Source of the DNA: Vibrio nereis NBRC 15637
GTDB lineage: Bacteria > Pseudomonadota > Gammaproteobacteria > Enterobacterales > Vibrionaceae
Assembly (NCBI RefSeq): GCF_001591105.1
Contig: NZ_BCUD01000013.1
Location: 41,559 to 105,558, forward strand
Length of the DNA stretch: 64,000 nucleotides
Reading direction: 5' to 3'
The position numbers and the translations under genes are program-made. Below the pieces are notes generated by a model. It was not told the origin of the DNA, made no database searches, and was given only the letters and a program-made list of their open reading frames with translations. Positions within the stretch are counted from its first letter, which is position 1; each line of letters opens with the position of its first letter. Shown in pieces: positions 54,968-64,000 of this stretch.

Positions 54968-56458
54968 TTATTTAGCGATGACAGTAAGCGGCCAGCCGAT
55001 ATCAGTTTGTCGGTTGGCTTCGATTTCCAGCTCAGCTGCGGTCAGCGGGTTTGCCTCTAACCATTGGCTGTCGAGAGTAAGGGTCAGCTTATCGCCGTCT
55101 GACTCTAAGTTGACGTTAGGCTCTAAGGCTGGCTTACGGCGATGCGACAGCAGTACCGCTAAACGCAACAGTCGCAAGACACGCTTGGCGCTGGTGCCCG
55201 AAATCGCGTGCTGTTCAGGTAACGACGTCAGTTGATCGCGATAGCGGCGGGTAAGCTCCCCAAGCAGGTGTTTCTGCGCACGCGTAAAGCCAGGTAGATC
55301 GAGGCTTTGCAGCAGGTACGCACCGTGTTCGCCTCCTTTTTTGAAATCAATCGTCAGACCAATCTCATGGAGCTTCGCAGCCGTATCGAGCAAAAAGTGT
55401 CCTTGCTCTTCGCTGATCCACTCAGGTTGACACTGTGCGAGTAGCTTTGTGGCCAGCAACGCCACTTGATCACCATAGTGGGTGTCGATTTGGTAACGGC
55501 TTTGTACGCTGGCAATCGTGCGGGCACGAATGTCGTCTTGCTTTAGCTCGTCGACCATTTCGTAGACTAAACCTTCACGCAAAGCGCCGCCTGCCAGTGT
55601 CATTGAGTCGATGGCTAACAGCTCAAAGATGGCGATCAAAATAGAAAGGCCACTTGGGAACACCAACGCTCGCTCTAGCGTTAAACCTTCGATCTCTAGC
55701 TCTTCTAAGTGTTCAGCACGCATGGCCTGTTTTTGTAGGCGCTTTAATTTAGCGAGCGTAATCACTTCGTCCATACCTTGCGCCAGCATGATCTCTTGCA
55801 GTGCTTGCACGGTGCCAGATGCACCAACACAGACGTCCCAACCAATTTGTGTGTACTGCTCCAAAATAGGTTGGAGTGTGTCTTTGGCCGCCTGGATGGC
55901 ATTAGTGAAGTTCGAAGCTGTCAGTTGACGGTCTTTAAAGTGACGCTCCAGCCAGGTGACACAGCCCATTTTCAGGCTGGTTAACGCTTTGGCTTCAAAG
56001 CCTTCACCGATGATAAGCTCAGTACTTGCGCCACCGATATCGACCACCAATCGGCGACCACTGCCGCCAGAAGTATGCGCCACGCCTTTATAGATGGTGG
56101 CCGCTTCTTCTTCACCACAGATCACTTCAATATCGCGACCCAAGATCTGGTTTGCTTGCACCAGAAATTTATCAATGTTTGTCGCGGTACGCAGAGTTGC
56201 TGTACCCACAATCCGAATGTTCTCTGTGGGGATATCTTGCAGTCGTTCCGCAAATAGGCTCAGGCAGTCCCAACCGCGCTGCATGGCTTCCAGACTAAGA
56301 GCATTGTGTTCGTCTAACCCAGCGGCGAGACGCACTTTGCGTTTGATCTTAGCCATAGTTTGAACGCTGCCATCAATGTGACGCACAACGAGCATATGAA
56401 AACTGTTCGACCCGAGGTCGATGGCTGCGTATAGCGGAGATGAAACTGCTTGGCTCAT
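54968..56458 (-). CDS. gppA: pppGpp 5'-phosphohydrolase GppA
   Basis: 496-aa ASKHA-fold enzyme converting pppGpp to ppGpp (E. coli 494). N-terminal [49 protein letters not shown] and [22 protein letters not shown] match GppA rather than Ppx. ATG at 56458, 7 nt after rhlB stop: the rhlB-gppA operon as in E. coli. Confidence 0.95.
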   Translation of the reverse strand: MSQAVSSPLYAAIDLGSNSFHMLVVRHIDGSVQTMAKIKRKVRLAAGLDEHNALSLEAMQRGWDCLSLFAERLQDIPTENIRIVGTATLRTATNIDKFLVQANQILGRDIEVICGEEEAATIYKGVAHTSGGSGRRLVVDIGGASTELIIGEGFEAKALTSLKMGCVTWLERHFKDRQLTASNFTNAIQAAKDTLQPILEQYTQIGWDVCVGASGTVQALQEIMLAQGMDEVITLAKLKRLQKQAMRAEHLEELEIEGLTLERALVFPSGLSILIAIFELLAIDSMTLAGGALREGLVYEMVDELKQDDIRARTIASVQSRYQIDTHYGDQVALLATKLLAQCQPEWISEEQGHFLLDTAAKLHEIGLTIDFKKGGEHGAYLLQSLDLPGFTRAQKHLLGELTRRYRDQLTSLPEQHAISGTSAKRVLRLLRLAVLLSHRRKPALEPNVNLESDGDKLTLTLDSQWLEANPLTAAELEIEANRQTDIGWPLTVIAK

Positions 56459-56465
56459 AGACGAC

Positions 56466-57767
56466 TTACGAATCCTTTTGTTGGCGTGGGCGAGAGCGAG
56501 TGTTTTGGCGGCGGTTGTTTGAACGTGAACCACCTGTGTTAGTACGACGTTGTTGCGGACGGTTAGAGCGCATGCGGATCGGAGCTGGTAGGTCTTCAAT
56601 CAGCGCACTTGGGTCATAATCAGAAACAGGGATCGTATGTTCAATGTATTCTTCAATCGCAGGAAGGTTAATCGCGTAATCTTCACATGCAAAGCTGATT
56701 GAGTGACCGCTTGCACCAGCACGACCTGTACGGCCAATACGGTGTACGTAATCTTCGCAGTCGTCCGGTAAGTCGTAGTTAAATACGTGCGTTACTTGTG
56801 GGATATGTAGGCCACGCGCTGCAACGTCGGTCGCAACCAGAATGTCCACTTCACCTTTAGTGAATTGATCTAGAATGCGTTCACGTTTCTTCTGCGGTAC
56901 ATCACCCGTTAGTAAGCCAACACGATGACCATCTGCAGCTAGGTGTCCCCAAACTGAATCACATTTGTGTTTAGTGTTAGCGAAAATAATCGCACGGTCT
57001 GGCCATTCTTCTTCAATCAGAGTTTGAAGTAGCGCCATTTTGTGTTCGTTTGATGGGTAGAACAGCTCTTCTTGAATACGGTGACCCGTTTTCTGTTCTG
57101 GTTCAACTACCACGTGCTCTGGATTGTGCATGTGCTCGAACGCCAGCTCTTGTACGCGGTAAGACAGCGTTGCCGAGAACAGCATGTTCAAACGCTCTTT
57201 TGGCTCAGGCATGCGGCGGAATAGGAAACGAATGTCCTTAATAAAGCCAAGGTCAAACATGCGATCCGCTTCATCCAATACAACTGCTTGAATGTTGTTT
57301 AGGTTGAATACACGCTGTTTGTAAAAATCGATGATACGACCTGTGGTACCGATTAGAATATCAACACCTTGTTCTAGTTTGCCTAGTTGCTTGTCGTAGC
57401 TTTCGCCACCGTAAGCCAGTGCCGCTTTAATGCCGGTGCTTTCGATCAACGGTGCCGCATCGTTGTAGATCTGAATCGCCAGTTCACGCGTTGGCGCCAT
57501 GATAATGGCACGTGGTTGAGTTGGCTTACGACCTTCATGTGCTGGTGTATTCAACAGGTGGTTAAAAGTAGCAGTCAAGAAAGCCAGGGTTTTACCTGTC
57601 CCTGTTTGAGCTTGACCTGCGATGTCTTGGCCGGTGAGCAGTACCGGCAACGCCAAGGCTTGAATCGGGGTACAAAAATCGAACCCTTTTTTCATCAAAC
57701 CTTCAGTAACTTGAGGATGTAATCCCAAATCGGCGAACTTTTGCTCTGTGATATGCGTCTTTTTCAT
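56466..57767 (-). CDS. rhlB: ATP-dependent RNA helicase RhlB
   Basis: 433-aa DEAD-box helicase of the degradosome. Q motif [11 protein letters not shown], Walker [35 protein letters not shown]; basic Arg/Asn-rich C-terminal tail for RNA and RNase E binding. Divergent from trxA. Confidence 0.97.
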   Translation of the reverse strand: MKKTHITEQKFADLGLHPQVTEGLMKKGFDFCTPIQALALPVLLTGQDIAGQAQTGTGKTLAFLTATFNHLLNTPAHEGRKPTQPRAIIMAPTRELAIQIYNDAAPLIESTGIKAALAYGGESYDKQLGKLEQGVDILIGTTGRIIDFYKQRVFNLNNIQAVVLDEADRMFDLGFIKDIRFLFRRMPEPKERLNMLFSATLSYRVQELAFEHMHNPEHVVVEPEQKTGHRIQEELFYPSNEHKMALLQTLIEEEWPDRAIIFANTKHKCDSVWGHLAADGHRVGLLTGDVPQKKRERILDQFTKGEVDILVATDVAARGLHIPQVTHVFNYDLPDDCEDYVHRIGRTGRAGASGHSISFACEDYAINLPAIEEYIEHTIPVSDYDPSALIEDLPAPIRMRSNRPQQRRTNTGGSRSNNRRQNTRSRPRQQKDS

Positions 57768-57878
57768 GGGTATAGAATATCAGCTTAAGCTTGCAATACG
57801 AAAGTAAATACATTCCAATAGGGCATCTTAATACTGGTTATCATCCAACCAGTTCTGAAAAACACATTGGAGTGGAAG

Positions 57879-58205
57879 ATGAGTGATAAGATTTTGCAGC
57901 TAACTGATGACGGTTTTGAAAACGATGTAATCAACGCTGCAGGCCCGGTTCTTGTTGATTTTTGGGCAGAGTGGTGTGGTCCTTGTAAGATGATCGCTCC
58001 TATTCTGGACGAAATCGCGGAAGAGTACGAAGGCAAACTCACTATCGGTAAACTAAATATCGACCAGAACGCAGGTACACCACCTAAGTTTGGTATTCGC
58101 GGTATTCCAACGTTGCTTCTATTTAAAGACGGCAACGTAGCAGCAACTAAAGTAGGTGCGTTGTCTAAGACTCAACTGAAAGAGTTTTTGGACGCAAACC
58201 TGTAA
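57879..58205 (+). CDS. trxA: Thioredoxin 1
   Basis: 108-aa disulfide reductase with active site WCGPC (in [11 protein letters not shown]), cis-Pro loop GIPTLLLF and C-terminal [12 protein letters not shown] at 57879 is used (MSDKILQL). Gene order rhlB/trxA/rho is as in enteric bacteria. Terminator at 58218. Confidence 0.97.
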   Translation: MSDKILQLTDDGFENDVINAAGPVLVDFWAEWCGPCKMIAPILDEIAEEYEGKLTIGKLNIDQNAGTPPKFGIRGIPTLLLFKDGNVAATKVGALSKTQLKEFLDANL

Positions 58206-58217
58206 TAGTTAGATGAG

Positions 58218-58254
58218 ACCGTGCATGATAAACAGTGCACGGTTTTGTTTTTTG
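58218..58254 (+). terminator. Terminator of trxA
   Basis: The stem accgtgca/tgcacggt with a 10-nt loop is followed by a T-rich tract. Confidence 0.8.
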
Positions 58255-58402
58255 TGCTCCAACAAAATCTAGACTAGGCTAGTATTTAGTGCTAATTTAT
58301 CGCACGTTAATTAAACAGAATTCTCTTCTTGGTCGATCCGCTGACCAAATCCATCTTAACTAAATAACAGATCCTATTTTGACTAAACAAGTATCCACCA
58401 CC
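58255..58402 (+). promoter_or_regulatory. rho promoter/leader region
   Basis: The 148 bp between the trxA terminator and rho must hold the rho promoter and leader. Rho is autoregulated through its leader in E. coli; a pyrimidine-rich, G-poor stretch (catcttaactaaataacaga) precedes the gene, which lacks an obvious ribosome site. Confidence 0.5.
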
Positions 58403-59662
58403 ATGAATCTAACAGAACTGAAGAACAGACCTGTGTCTGATCTTGTAAAACTTGGCGAAAGCTTGGGCCTTGAGAACCTAGCACGTCTAAGAAAACAAGA
58501 CATCATCTTCGCCATCCTAAAAGCGCACGCTAAAAGTGGTGAAGATATTTTTGGCGACGGGGTTCTGGAAATACTTCAAGACGGCTTTGGTTTCCTTCGT
58601 AGTGCTGACAGTTCGTACCTAGCAGGCCCTGATGATATCTATGTATCGCCGAGTCAGATTCGTCGTTTTAACCTGCGTACAGGTGACTCTATTGCCGGAA
58701 AGATTCGTCCACCTAAAGACGGTGAACGTTACTTTGCCCTTCTCAAAGTCAATACTGTTAACCACGACAAGCCTGACAACGCCCGCAACAAGATCCTGTT
58801 TGAAAACTTAACTCCGTTACACGCCAACGAGCGTATGGTGATGGAGCGTGGTAATGGCTCGACAGAAGACATTACGGCACGTGTATTGGATTTGGCTTCT
58901 CCGATTGGTAAAGGCCAGCGTGGTCTGATTGTAGCTCCGCCGAAAGCGGGTAAAACCATGCTACTGCAGAACATTGCACAAAGTATTGCCTACAATCACC
59001 CAGAGTGTGAATTGATGGTTCTTCTTATCGATGAACGTCCGGAAGAAGTTACCGAGATGCAACGCCTAGTAAAAGGTGAAGTAGTCGCGTCGACTTTCGA
59101 TGAGCCAGCGTCTCGTCACGTACAAGTGGCTGAAATGGTTATCGAAAAAGCCAAACGTCTGGTTGAACATAAGAAAGATGTGGTAATCCTGCTTGACTCT
59201 ATTACTCGTCTAGCACGTGCTTACAACACAGTCGTACCTTCATCTGGTAAAGTACTGACTGGTGGTGTAGATGCAAACGCGCTACATCGTCCTAAGCGCT
59301 TCTTCGGTGCAGCACGTAATGTAGAAGAGGGTGGCAGCCTGACTATCATCGCAACCGCGCTAGTGGATACTGGCTCGAAGATGGATGAAGTTATCTACGA
59401 AGAATTTAAAGGTACAGGTAACATGGAACTGCACCTGAACCGTAAGATTGCTGAGAAGCGTGTCTTCCCTGCGATTGACTTCAACCGCTCTGGTACTCGT
59501 CGTGAAGAGCTTCTAACCAAGACAGATGAGCTACAGAAAATGTGGATCCTACGCAAAATTGTTCACCCAATGGGCGAAATCGACGCGATGGAGTTCCTCA
59601 TCGATAAACTGGCTATGACTAAGACCAATGATGAGTTCTTTGACGCAATGCGTCGCCAGTAA
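58403..59662 (+). CDS. rho: Transcription termination factor Rho
   Basis: 419 aa, same length as E. coli Rho. RNA-binding domain [19 protein letters not shown] ... [30 protein letters not shown], Walker A PPKAGKT, Q-loop [16 protein letters not shown]-loop [31 protein letters not shown]. Start ATG at 58403 matches the family; a TTG at 58379 in the same frame is not favoured. Confidence 0.97.
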   Translation: MNLTELKNRPVSDLVKLGESLGLENLARLRKQDIIFAILKAHAKSGEDIFGDGVLEILQDGFGFLRSADSSYLAGPDDIYVSPSQIRRFNLRTGDSIAGKIRPPKDGERYFALLKVNTVNHDKPDNARNKILFENLTPLHANERMVMERGNGSTEDITARVLDLASPIGKGQRGLIVAPPKAGKTMLLQNIAQSIAYNHPECELMVLLIDERPEEVTEMQRLVKGEVVASTFDEPASRHVQVAEMVIEKAKRLVEHKKDVVILLDSITRLARAYNTVVPSSGKVLTGGVDANALHRPKRFFGAARNVEEGGSLTIIATALVDTGSKMDEVIYEEFKGTGNMELHLNRKIAEKRVFPAIDFNRSGTRREELLTKTDELQKMWILRKIVHPMGEIDAMEFLIDKLAMTKTNDEFFDAMRRQ

Positions 59663-59676
59663 TTAAAGTTTGACTC

Positions 59677-59710
59677 AAACGCCATCGACCATATCGATGG
59701 CGTTTTTGTT
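59677..59710 (+). terminator. Terminator of rho
   Basis: The stem aaacgccatcga/tcgatggcgttt with a 4-nt loop is followed by T-rich sequence. Confidence 0.9.
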
Positions 59711-59765
59711 TGCATTCTCCCAGCTGACCAAGCAGAATGGCTGAGAATGTTACAAGGAGGTTAAC

Positions 59766-60761
59766 ATGCAACAAGGAATGTTGTCGTCGGTTCTCCTATC
59801 TGCATCTTTGCTAATGGGGGCACCTGTCATTTCAGCGATGGAAATGACACCCGCTCGTGTGGAAGTGTTGCTTGAGGATGAGCAAGTCCACCAAAAAGTA
59901 GCAGAGCTACTACAATACGCAGTCGAAGGTAATATCGATTCGCTGAATTTTGCTCTCGATCGACTCTCATTGTCCCAACAAGAGGTTACTCGTTATTTGT
60001 TGCTGAGCAAAATTGAGGCGCAGAACCTTATCTTAACGCCTAAAATGGCGTTATTTGTCGAGCGTCAGCAAGCTATGGTGCCGACTTACCAAATCCTTGA
60101 AAGAGGTGATGGTTATGAGTTTTCCGTCCCCGCCTTTAACTACCCAGCTATCGCTAACCGCTTACTTAACCGTTGGAAGCAGGATCAGTCCACCCTCGAT
60201 TTTGTGATGAAGGCTGAACGTGGAGAGCTCCAACTGAAAGAGTGGTTGTCGGGCAGTGATTATAAGGTCCAAACTCGTGAAGCCTTGTTAATCCGCGAGC
60301 TTGATAGCCTATCACCTGATGCGGTTAGTGCCCTAAGCCATCAATTGACGCAAGAAGCGGTGACCAGTTGGCTGCCATCTTCTGCAGTCATGGTAAGGCT
60401 TGCTCAAGTCAGTGAAGACTCACAAGTATACAAACTGTTATGGTTGATGCGTGCGGATTTTAATAGCTATCAAGAGCTTTCGAGGTTGGCTACGCGTGCA
60501 GACAGTTTCTCTATAGAGCAATTAATGCTTGCCACACAAAACCCCAGTCTAAAAGAAAAAGCATTTCAGGAGTTGGCGAGTATCAAGCCGCTAACCCAAG
60601 ACATTAGAGAGTTTCTCGTCGGTAAAATGGCCATTAAAGAAGATGCATCTATCGTAGCGAATGAGCTTGCTCGTCAAGGATATCAATCGTGGTTAAAAGA
60701 TCTTGCGAGCAGCAATAAAAAAGTACGCAGCAATGCGATTGATCAGGCCCTCTCTCTATAA
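59766..60761 (+). CDS. Exported helical-repeat protein, unknown function
   Basis: 331 aa with signal peptide (MLSSVLLSASLLMGAPVISA) and an almost all-helical mature part reminiscent of HEAT-like repeats (for example SIEQLMLATQNPSLKEKAFQELASIKP). A very strong AAGGAGG precedes the ATG. Located alone between rho and ubiD terminators. Family not recognised. Confidence 0.75.
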   Translation: MQQGMLSSVLLSASLLMGAPVISAMEMTPARVEVLLEDEQVHQKVAELLQYAVEGNIDSLNFALDRLSLSQQEVTRYLLLSKIEAQNLILTPKMALFVERQQAMVPTYQILERGDGYEFSVPAFNYPAIANRLLNRWKQDQSTLDFVMKAERGELQLKEWLSGSDYKVQTREALLIRELDSLSPDAVSALSHQLTQEAVTSWLPSSAVMVRLAQVSEDSQVYKLLWLMRADFNSYQELSRLATRADSFSIEQLMLATQNPSLKEKAFQELASIKPLTQDIREFLVGKMAIKEDASIVANELARQGYQSWLKDLASSNKKVRSNAIDQALSL

Positions 60762-60788
60762 GGTTCTCTTTCGCTGAATAACCCCATG

Positions 60789-60820
60789 AAAAAGAGGGAT
60801 CGAATGATTCCTCTTTTTGT
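60789..60820 (+). terminator. Terminator before ubiD
   Basis: The stem aaaaagagggat/attcctcttttt (one G-T pair), with T-tail, follows the helical-protein gene. Confidence 0.85.
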
Positions 60821-60858
60821 TATACTGCGTGCAGTTTAACCAGCCCATCAGAAGGCCT

Positions 60859-62715
60859 ATGAGTTTTAAAGACTTACGCGACTTCATTGCTCACCTAGAA
60901 GAGCAAGGTAAATTGAAACGCATTTCTCACCCTGTCGATCCGCATTATGAAATGACGGAAATCAGCGACCGTACATTGCGCGCAGGTGGCCCCGCGCTGT
61001 TATTCGAAAATCCAATTGGCTATGACGTTCCAGTCTTAACCAACTTATTTGGCACGCCAGAGCGTGTCGCTATTGGCATGGGACGAGAAGAAGTCAAAGA
61101 ATTGCGGGAAGTGGGCAAATTACTCGCTTACCTGAAAGAGCCAGAACCCCCTCGAGGGTTTAAAGATGCGCTGGAAAAAATCCCGGTGTTTAAGCAAGTC
61201 TTAAACATGCCAGCCAAAAGGCTACGTAAAGCACCGTGTCAGGAAGTGGTTTGGCAAGGTGATGACGTCGACCTAGACAAGATACCGGTCATGAGTTGTT
61301 GGCAGGATGATGTCGCACCATTACTGACCTGGGGCTTAACGGTTACCCGTGGCCCGCATAAAAAACGTCAGAACCTGGGGATTTACCGTCAACAGAAAAT
61401 CGCGAAGAATAAAATTATCATGCGCTGGCTGGCTCACCGCGGCGGTGCGTTAGACTTACGTGACTGGATGGAAACAAACCCAGGCAAACCTTTCCCTGTG
61501 TCGGTCGCGTTTGGCGCGGATCCCGCTACCATACTTGGTGCGGTTACGCCGGTACCAGATACCCTGTCAGAATACGCGTTTGCTGGTTTGCTGCGCGGCA
61601 GTAAGACTGAGGTGGTCAAATCCATCAGTAACGACTTGGAAATTCCTGCAAGTGCCGAGATTGTGATGGAAGGCTACATCGATCCGAATGAGTTCGCTGA
61701 CGAAGGGCCTTATGGTGACCACACGGGTTACTACAACGAAAAAGAAAAGCACCATGTGTTTACCATTACGCATATCACGATGCGTCAAGATCCTATTTAC
61801 CACAGTACCTATACAGGCCGTCCGCCAGATGAGCCAGCAGTGCTGGGGGTCGCGCTGAACGAAGTCTTTGTCCCGATCTTACAAAAGCAATTCCCAGAGA
61901 TTGAAGATTTCTACCTTCCGCCTGAAGGCTGTTCGTATCGTATGGCGGTGGTTACCATCAAGAAGCAGTATCCAGGGCACGCGAAACGTGTGATGCTCGG
62001 GGTTTGGTCTTTCTTGCGTCAGTTTATGTATACCAAGTTTGTTGTTGTGTGTGATGAAAGTGTCAATGCGCGCAGCTGGGATGATGTCATCAAAGCCATG
62101 ACAGAAAACATGGAACCAGTACGCGATACACTCATGATCGAGAATACACCGATTGACTCACTTGATTTTGCCTCACCAGTTGTCGGCCTTGGCTCAAAAA
62201 TGGGGATGGACGCAACAATAAAGTGGGATGCTGAGAACGCGACCGCACCAGAGTTGAATCACGAGGCAGCAACGCCCATATCGCCAGAGCATATTGAACA
62301 ATTAAAGTCTCAATTCCCTGAACTGATAGAAATCGCTATGCCTGAGTCTGCAGGAGAGGATCGATTTGTCATTGTATCTATGCATAAGAGAGAGGCCCAC
62401 CAATCTAAACGCGTACTTGAGGGCATTTGGGCATTTTTGAAGCCGCTAACAGACGCCAAGTTTGTTGTACTATGCGATGAAGACGTCAACGTACATGATT
62501 GGAATGATGTAATCTGGGCGATGACCACTCGCATGGATCCTGCGCGTGATACGTTACAAATCGCCGCCCAAGACGGTCAAAGCTCTAAACTCGGTTTGGA
62601 CGCGACCAATAAATTCCTAGGGGAAGTCCAACGCGAGTGGGGCGTCCCGATTAAGAAAGATCCTCAGCTCGTTGCGCAGGTAGACGCGAAATGGAGTAAG
62701 CTGGGAATATCATGA
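60859..62715 (+). CDS. ubiD: UbiD decarboxylase (4-hydroxy-3-polyprenylbenzoate), with internal C-terminal duplication
   Basis: Ubiquinone-synthesis decarboxylase that uses prenylated FMN. Starts at 60859 ([22 protein letters not shown]). Core signatures include [46 protein letters not shown] and [11 protein letters not shown]. At 618 aa it is about 120 residues longer than E. coli UbiD (497). The extra part repeats the preceding segment: residues about 362-456 ([25 protein letters not shown]...) and about 502-597 ([25 protein letters not shown]...). Ferredoxin and fre follow in the same operon. Confidence 0.95.
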   Translation: MSFKDLRDFIAHLEEQGKLKRISHPVDPHYEMTEISDRTLRAGGPALLFENPIGYDVPVLTNLFGTPERVAIGMGREEVKELREVGKLLAYLKEPEPPRGFKDALEKIPVFKQVLNMPAKRLRKAPCQEVVWQGDDVDLDKIPVMSCWQDDVAPLLTWGLTVTRGPHKKRQNLGIYRQQKIAKNKIIMRWLAHRGGALDLRDWMETNPGKPFPVSVAFGADPATILGAVTPVPDTLSEYAFAGLLRGSKTEVVKSISNDLEIPASAEIVMEGYIDPNEFADEGPYGDHTGYYNEKEKHHVFTITHITMRQDPIYHSTYTGRPPDEPAVLGVALNEVFVPILQKQFPEIEDFYLPPEGCSYRMAVVTIKKQYPGHAKRVMLGVWSFLRQFMYTKFVVVCDESVNARSWDDVIKAMTENMEPVRDTLMIENTPIDSLDFASPVVGLGSKMGMDATIKWDAENATAPELNHEAATPISPEHIEQLKSQFPELIEIAMPESAGEDRFVIVSMHKREAHQSKRVLEGIWAFLKPLTDAKFVVLCDEDVNVHDWNDVIWAMTTRMDPARDTLQIAAQDGQSSKLGLDATNKFLGEVQREWGVPIKKDPQLVAQVDAKWSKLGIS

Positions 62716-62981
62716 GTAAAACAATCATCTTGTCACCACAGCAAATTCAATTTGAAGTGCAGGATGGGCAAACCGTGTTGGAAGCCGCGCTCAACAACAA
62801 TATTCGCTTCCCGCACCGTTGCCAGGTTGGGGCGTGTGCAGCATGCCTGTGCCGCAAACTCGAAGGGACAGTAAGTTATCACCTTGAGCCTATGCTCACA
62901 GAGAAAGAGCAAGAACAAGGTTGGATATTTGCTTGTCAGGCAATTGCCGAAAGTAATTTAGTGCTTACTTTTGAGGAGTAA
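62712..62981 (+). CDS. Plant-type 2Fe-2S ferredoxin
   Basis: 89 aa with the cluster motif [12 protein letters not shown] (C-x4-C-x2-C) and a final Cys in WIFACQA. Overlaps ubiD by ATGA and is 14 nt before fre. The position suggests it exchanges electrons with Fre, together resembling a split NqrF/phenol-hydroxylase-type reductase. Its partner is unproven. Confidence 0.9.
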   Translation: MSKTIILSPQQIQFEVQDGQTVLEAALNNNIRFPHRCQVGACAACLCRKLEGTVSYHLEPMLTEKEQEQGWIFACQAIAESNLVLTFEE

Positions 62982-62995
62982 GTAAGAGGAACACC

Positions 62996-63709
62996 ATGAC
63001 CATTCAATGTAAAGTAAAGTCCATCAAGCCATTAGCTTGTAATACATATCAAATTCTACTTCACCCAGAATCACCAGTCCGCTTTAAGGCAGGTCAGTAC
63101 CTGATGGTTGTAATGGGTGAAAAAGATAAGCGCCCTTTCTCGATTGCTAGTAGCCCTTGTCGCCATGAAGGCGAACTCGAACTTCATATTGGAGCCGCAG
63201 AACACAACGCATATGCACTAGAAGTTGTGGAGGCAATGAAACTCGCGCTTGAAAACGGCAGCGATATTGCGATTGATGCCCCTCATGGTGACGCTTGGGT
63301 AAAAGAAGACAGCGAACGTCCTCTACTACTGATTGCTGGTGGAACGGGCTTTAGCTACGTTCGTTCTATACTTGACCATTGTGTGGCGCAGAATAAAGAA
63401 AACGACATTTACTTGTATTGGGGAGCTCGTGATGAGTGCCAGCTTTACGCGAAAGAAGAGCTATTCGATATTGCTAGCCAGCACAATAATGTTCGCTTTA
63501 TCCCGGTAATTGAGCAAAACTCACCTGAGTGGCAAGGTAAAGTAGGTAATGTCCTTCAGGCGGTAAGCGAAGATTTTGACTCATTAGCCGAATATGACAT
63601 TTATATCGCGGGACGCTTTGAAATGGCGGGAGCTGCAAGAGAACAGTTCACCCAAGAGAAAGGTGCACACAGTGACCGCATGTTTGCGGATGCCTACGCT
63701 TTCATTTAA
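62996..63709 (+). CDS. fre: NAD(P)H-flavin reductase Fre
   Basis: 237 aa FNR-fold enzyme: flavin motif [12 protein letters not shown](P) motif [18 protein letters not shown]-terminal [16 protein letters not shown]. Reduces free flavins with NADH/NADPH; ubiD-fre linkage is conserved in enterics. Here a ferredoxin gene is inserted between them. Confidence 0.95.
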   Translation: MTIQCKVKSIKPLACNTYQILLHPESPVRFKAGQYLMVVMGEKDKRPFSIASSPCRHEGELELHIGAAEHNAYALEVVEAMKLALENGSDIAIDAPHGDAWVKEDSERPLLLIAGGTGFSYVRSILDHCVAQNKENDIYLYWGARDECQLYAKEELFDIASQHNNVRFIPVIEQNSPEWQGKVGNVLQAVSEDFDSLAEYDIYIAGRFEMAGAAREQFTQEKGAHSDRMFADAYAFI

Positions 63710-63727
63710 AGCTGGCCTTAATTGACT

Positions 63728-63756
63728 AAAAAGAGAGCAAAGAGCTCTCTTTTTCT
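63728..63756 (+). terminator. Terminator of the ubiD-fre operon
   Basis: The stem aaaaagagagc/gctctcttttt with a 5-nt loop. Confidence 0.88.
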
Positions 63757-63789
63757 ATGCCTTTGCCTATAAATTGAGCGAGTGGTCAA

Positions 63790-63852
63790 TTTTTTGATTT
63801 TTTTTATTTAAAAAGGTTGCGCTATCGAATCAACTCCCTATAATGCGCTCCC
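63790..63852 (+). promoter_or_regulatory. rRNA operon promoter P1 with UP element
   Basis: -35 TTGCGC (63817) and -10 TATAAT (63839), 16-bp spacer, with aactccctataatgcgctcc and cactgacac nearly as in E. coli rrn P1. An A/T-rich UP-like tract precedes it. G+C-rich discriminator as expected for stringent control. Confidence 0.88.
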
Positions 63853-63933
63853 ACTGACACAGCAGACGCTACAAGGCTTCAGCGGTGTTAGAGAGGTAAA
63901 AACTTCTTGAGAAAATAAATTTGGAAAAAGTGT

Positions 63934-64000
63934 TTGACTCTTCAAATTATCTCGCTAGAATTCACCTCCGCTTTGAGAGAAATGCTTCTCGAAAAGCCAA
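63934..64000 (+). promoter_or_regulatory. rRNA operon promoter P2 and start of leader
   Basis: -35 TTGACT (63934) and -10 TAGAAT (63956), spacer 16, about 117 bp after P1 as in typical rrn operons. The 16S gene must begin beyond the right edge. Confidence 0.85.

Overview
The window is a piece of a Vibrio chromosome (Vibrionaceae, Gammaproteobacteria). The evidence is the set of close full-length matches to Vibrio/E. coli core proteins (Rep, Gor, RlmJ, PrlC, UvrD, RecQ, RhlB, GppA, TrxA, Rho, UbiD, Fre), their order, an EcfP/PknT sigma-kinase pair known from Vibrio parahaemolyticus, a CsrB-type regulatory RNA and a Vibrio-style long UbiD. I cannot fix the species. The right edge stops just after tandem rRNA promoters, so an rRNA operon should follow.

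Layout. 1-4.0 kb: tetR-MFP-RND multidrug efflux operon (RND gene cut by the left edge) with a 22-bp palindromic operator. 4.2-6.7 kb: rep and a cytochrome c5. 6.9-7.9 kb: five tRNA genes (Arg-CCG, His, Pro, His, Pro), one decayed tRNA, and a tail of 116-bp tandem repeats carrying pieces of the tRNA-Pro 3' end plus a terminator. 8.5-14.0 kb: peptide-type ABC importer (fused double ATPase, binding protein, two permeases). 14.1-18.4 kb: a SPOR-domain protein, a large Ig-like lipoprotein and a likely outer-membrane barrel. 18.4-23.4 kb: four-gene, translationally coupled operon with the Ser/Thr kinase PknT and the phosphorylation-dependent ECF sigma factor EcfP, each followed by a secreted protein.

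23.55-36.49 kb: a 12.9-kb A+T-rich mobile island inserted in the last codons of gor. An 8-bp repeat (catggtaa) marks both junctions, the original last codons of gor (ATG CGA TAA) and its likely terminator remain at the far left end, and gor now ends with an island-supplied stop. The right arm holds three tyrosine recombinases (404, 562, 704 aa) and a small coiled-coil protein, resembling Tn554-type tnpABC and the gamma-Mobile-Trio (Gmt) elements. The cargo is defensive in character: an IetAS-like AAA ATPase/subtilisin pair, a three-gene operon (a protein with a divergent DisA_N/diadenylate-cyclase-like fold, an all-helical protein, a small membrane protein) that I propose as a nucleotide-linked membrane-effector system, and a deletion scar where an Xre repressor and an SF2 helicase both lost their 5' ends.

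36.5-46.4 kb: gor, rlmJ, prlC, a bufferin-type copper RiPP operon (bufABC plus DoxX), uvrD and a VOC-family protein. 46.5-51.6 kb: a CsrB-family sRNA with a GacA/VarA-like upstream box, ggt, a LysE exporter, an AraC regulator and rarD. 51.8-54.9 kb: recQ, a small DUF3630-type protein and yhhQ behind a probable preQ1-I riboswitch. 55-60.8 kb: gppA-rhlB divergent from trxA, then rho and a secreted helical protein. 60.8-63.7 kb: ubiD, a 2Fe-2S ferredoxin and fre as one operon, followed by rrn promoters P1 and P2.

No CRISPR array was seen. All functional calls rest on reading motifs and remembered family features; no searches were run.
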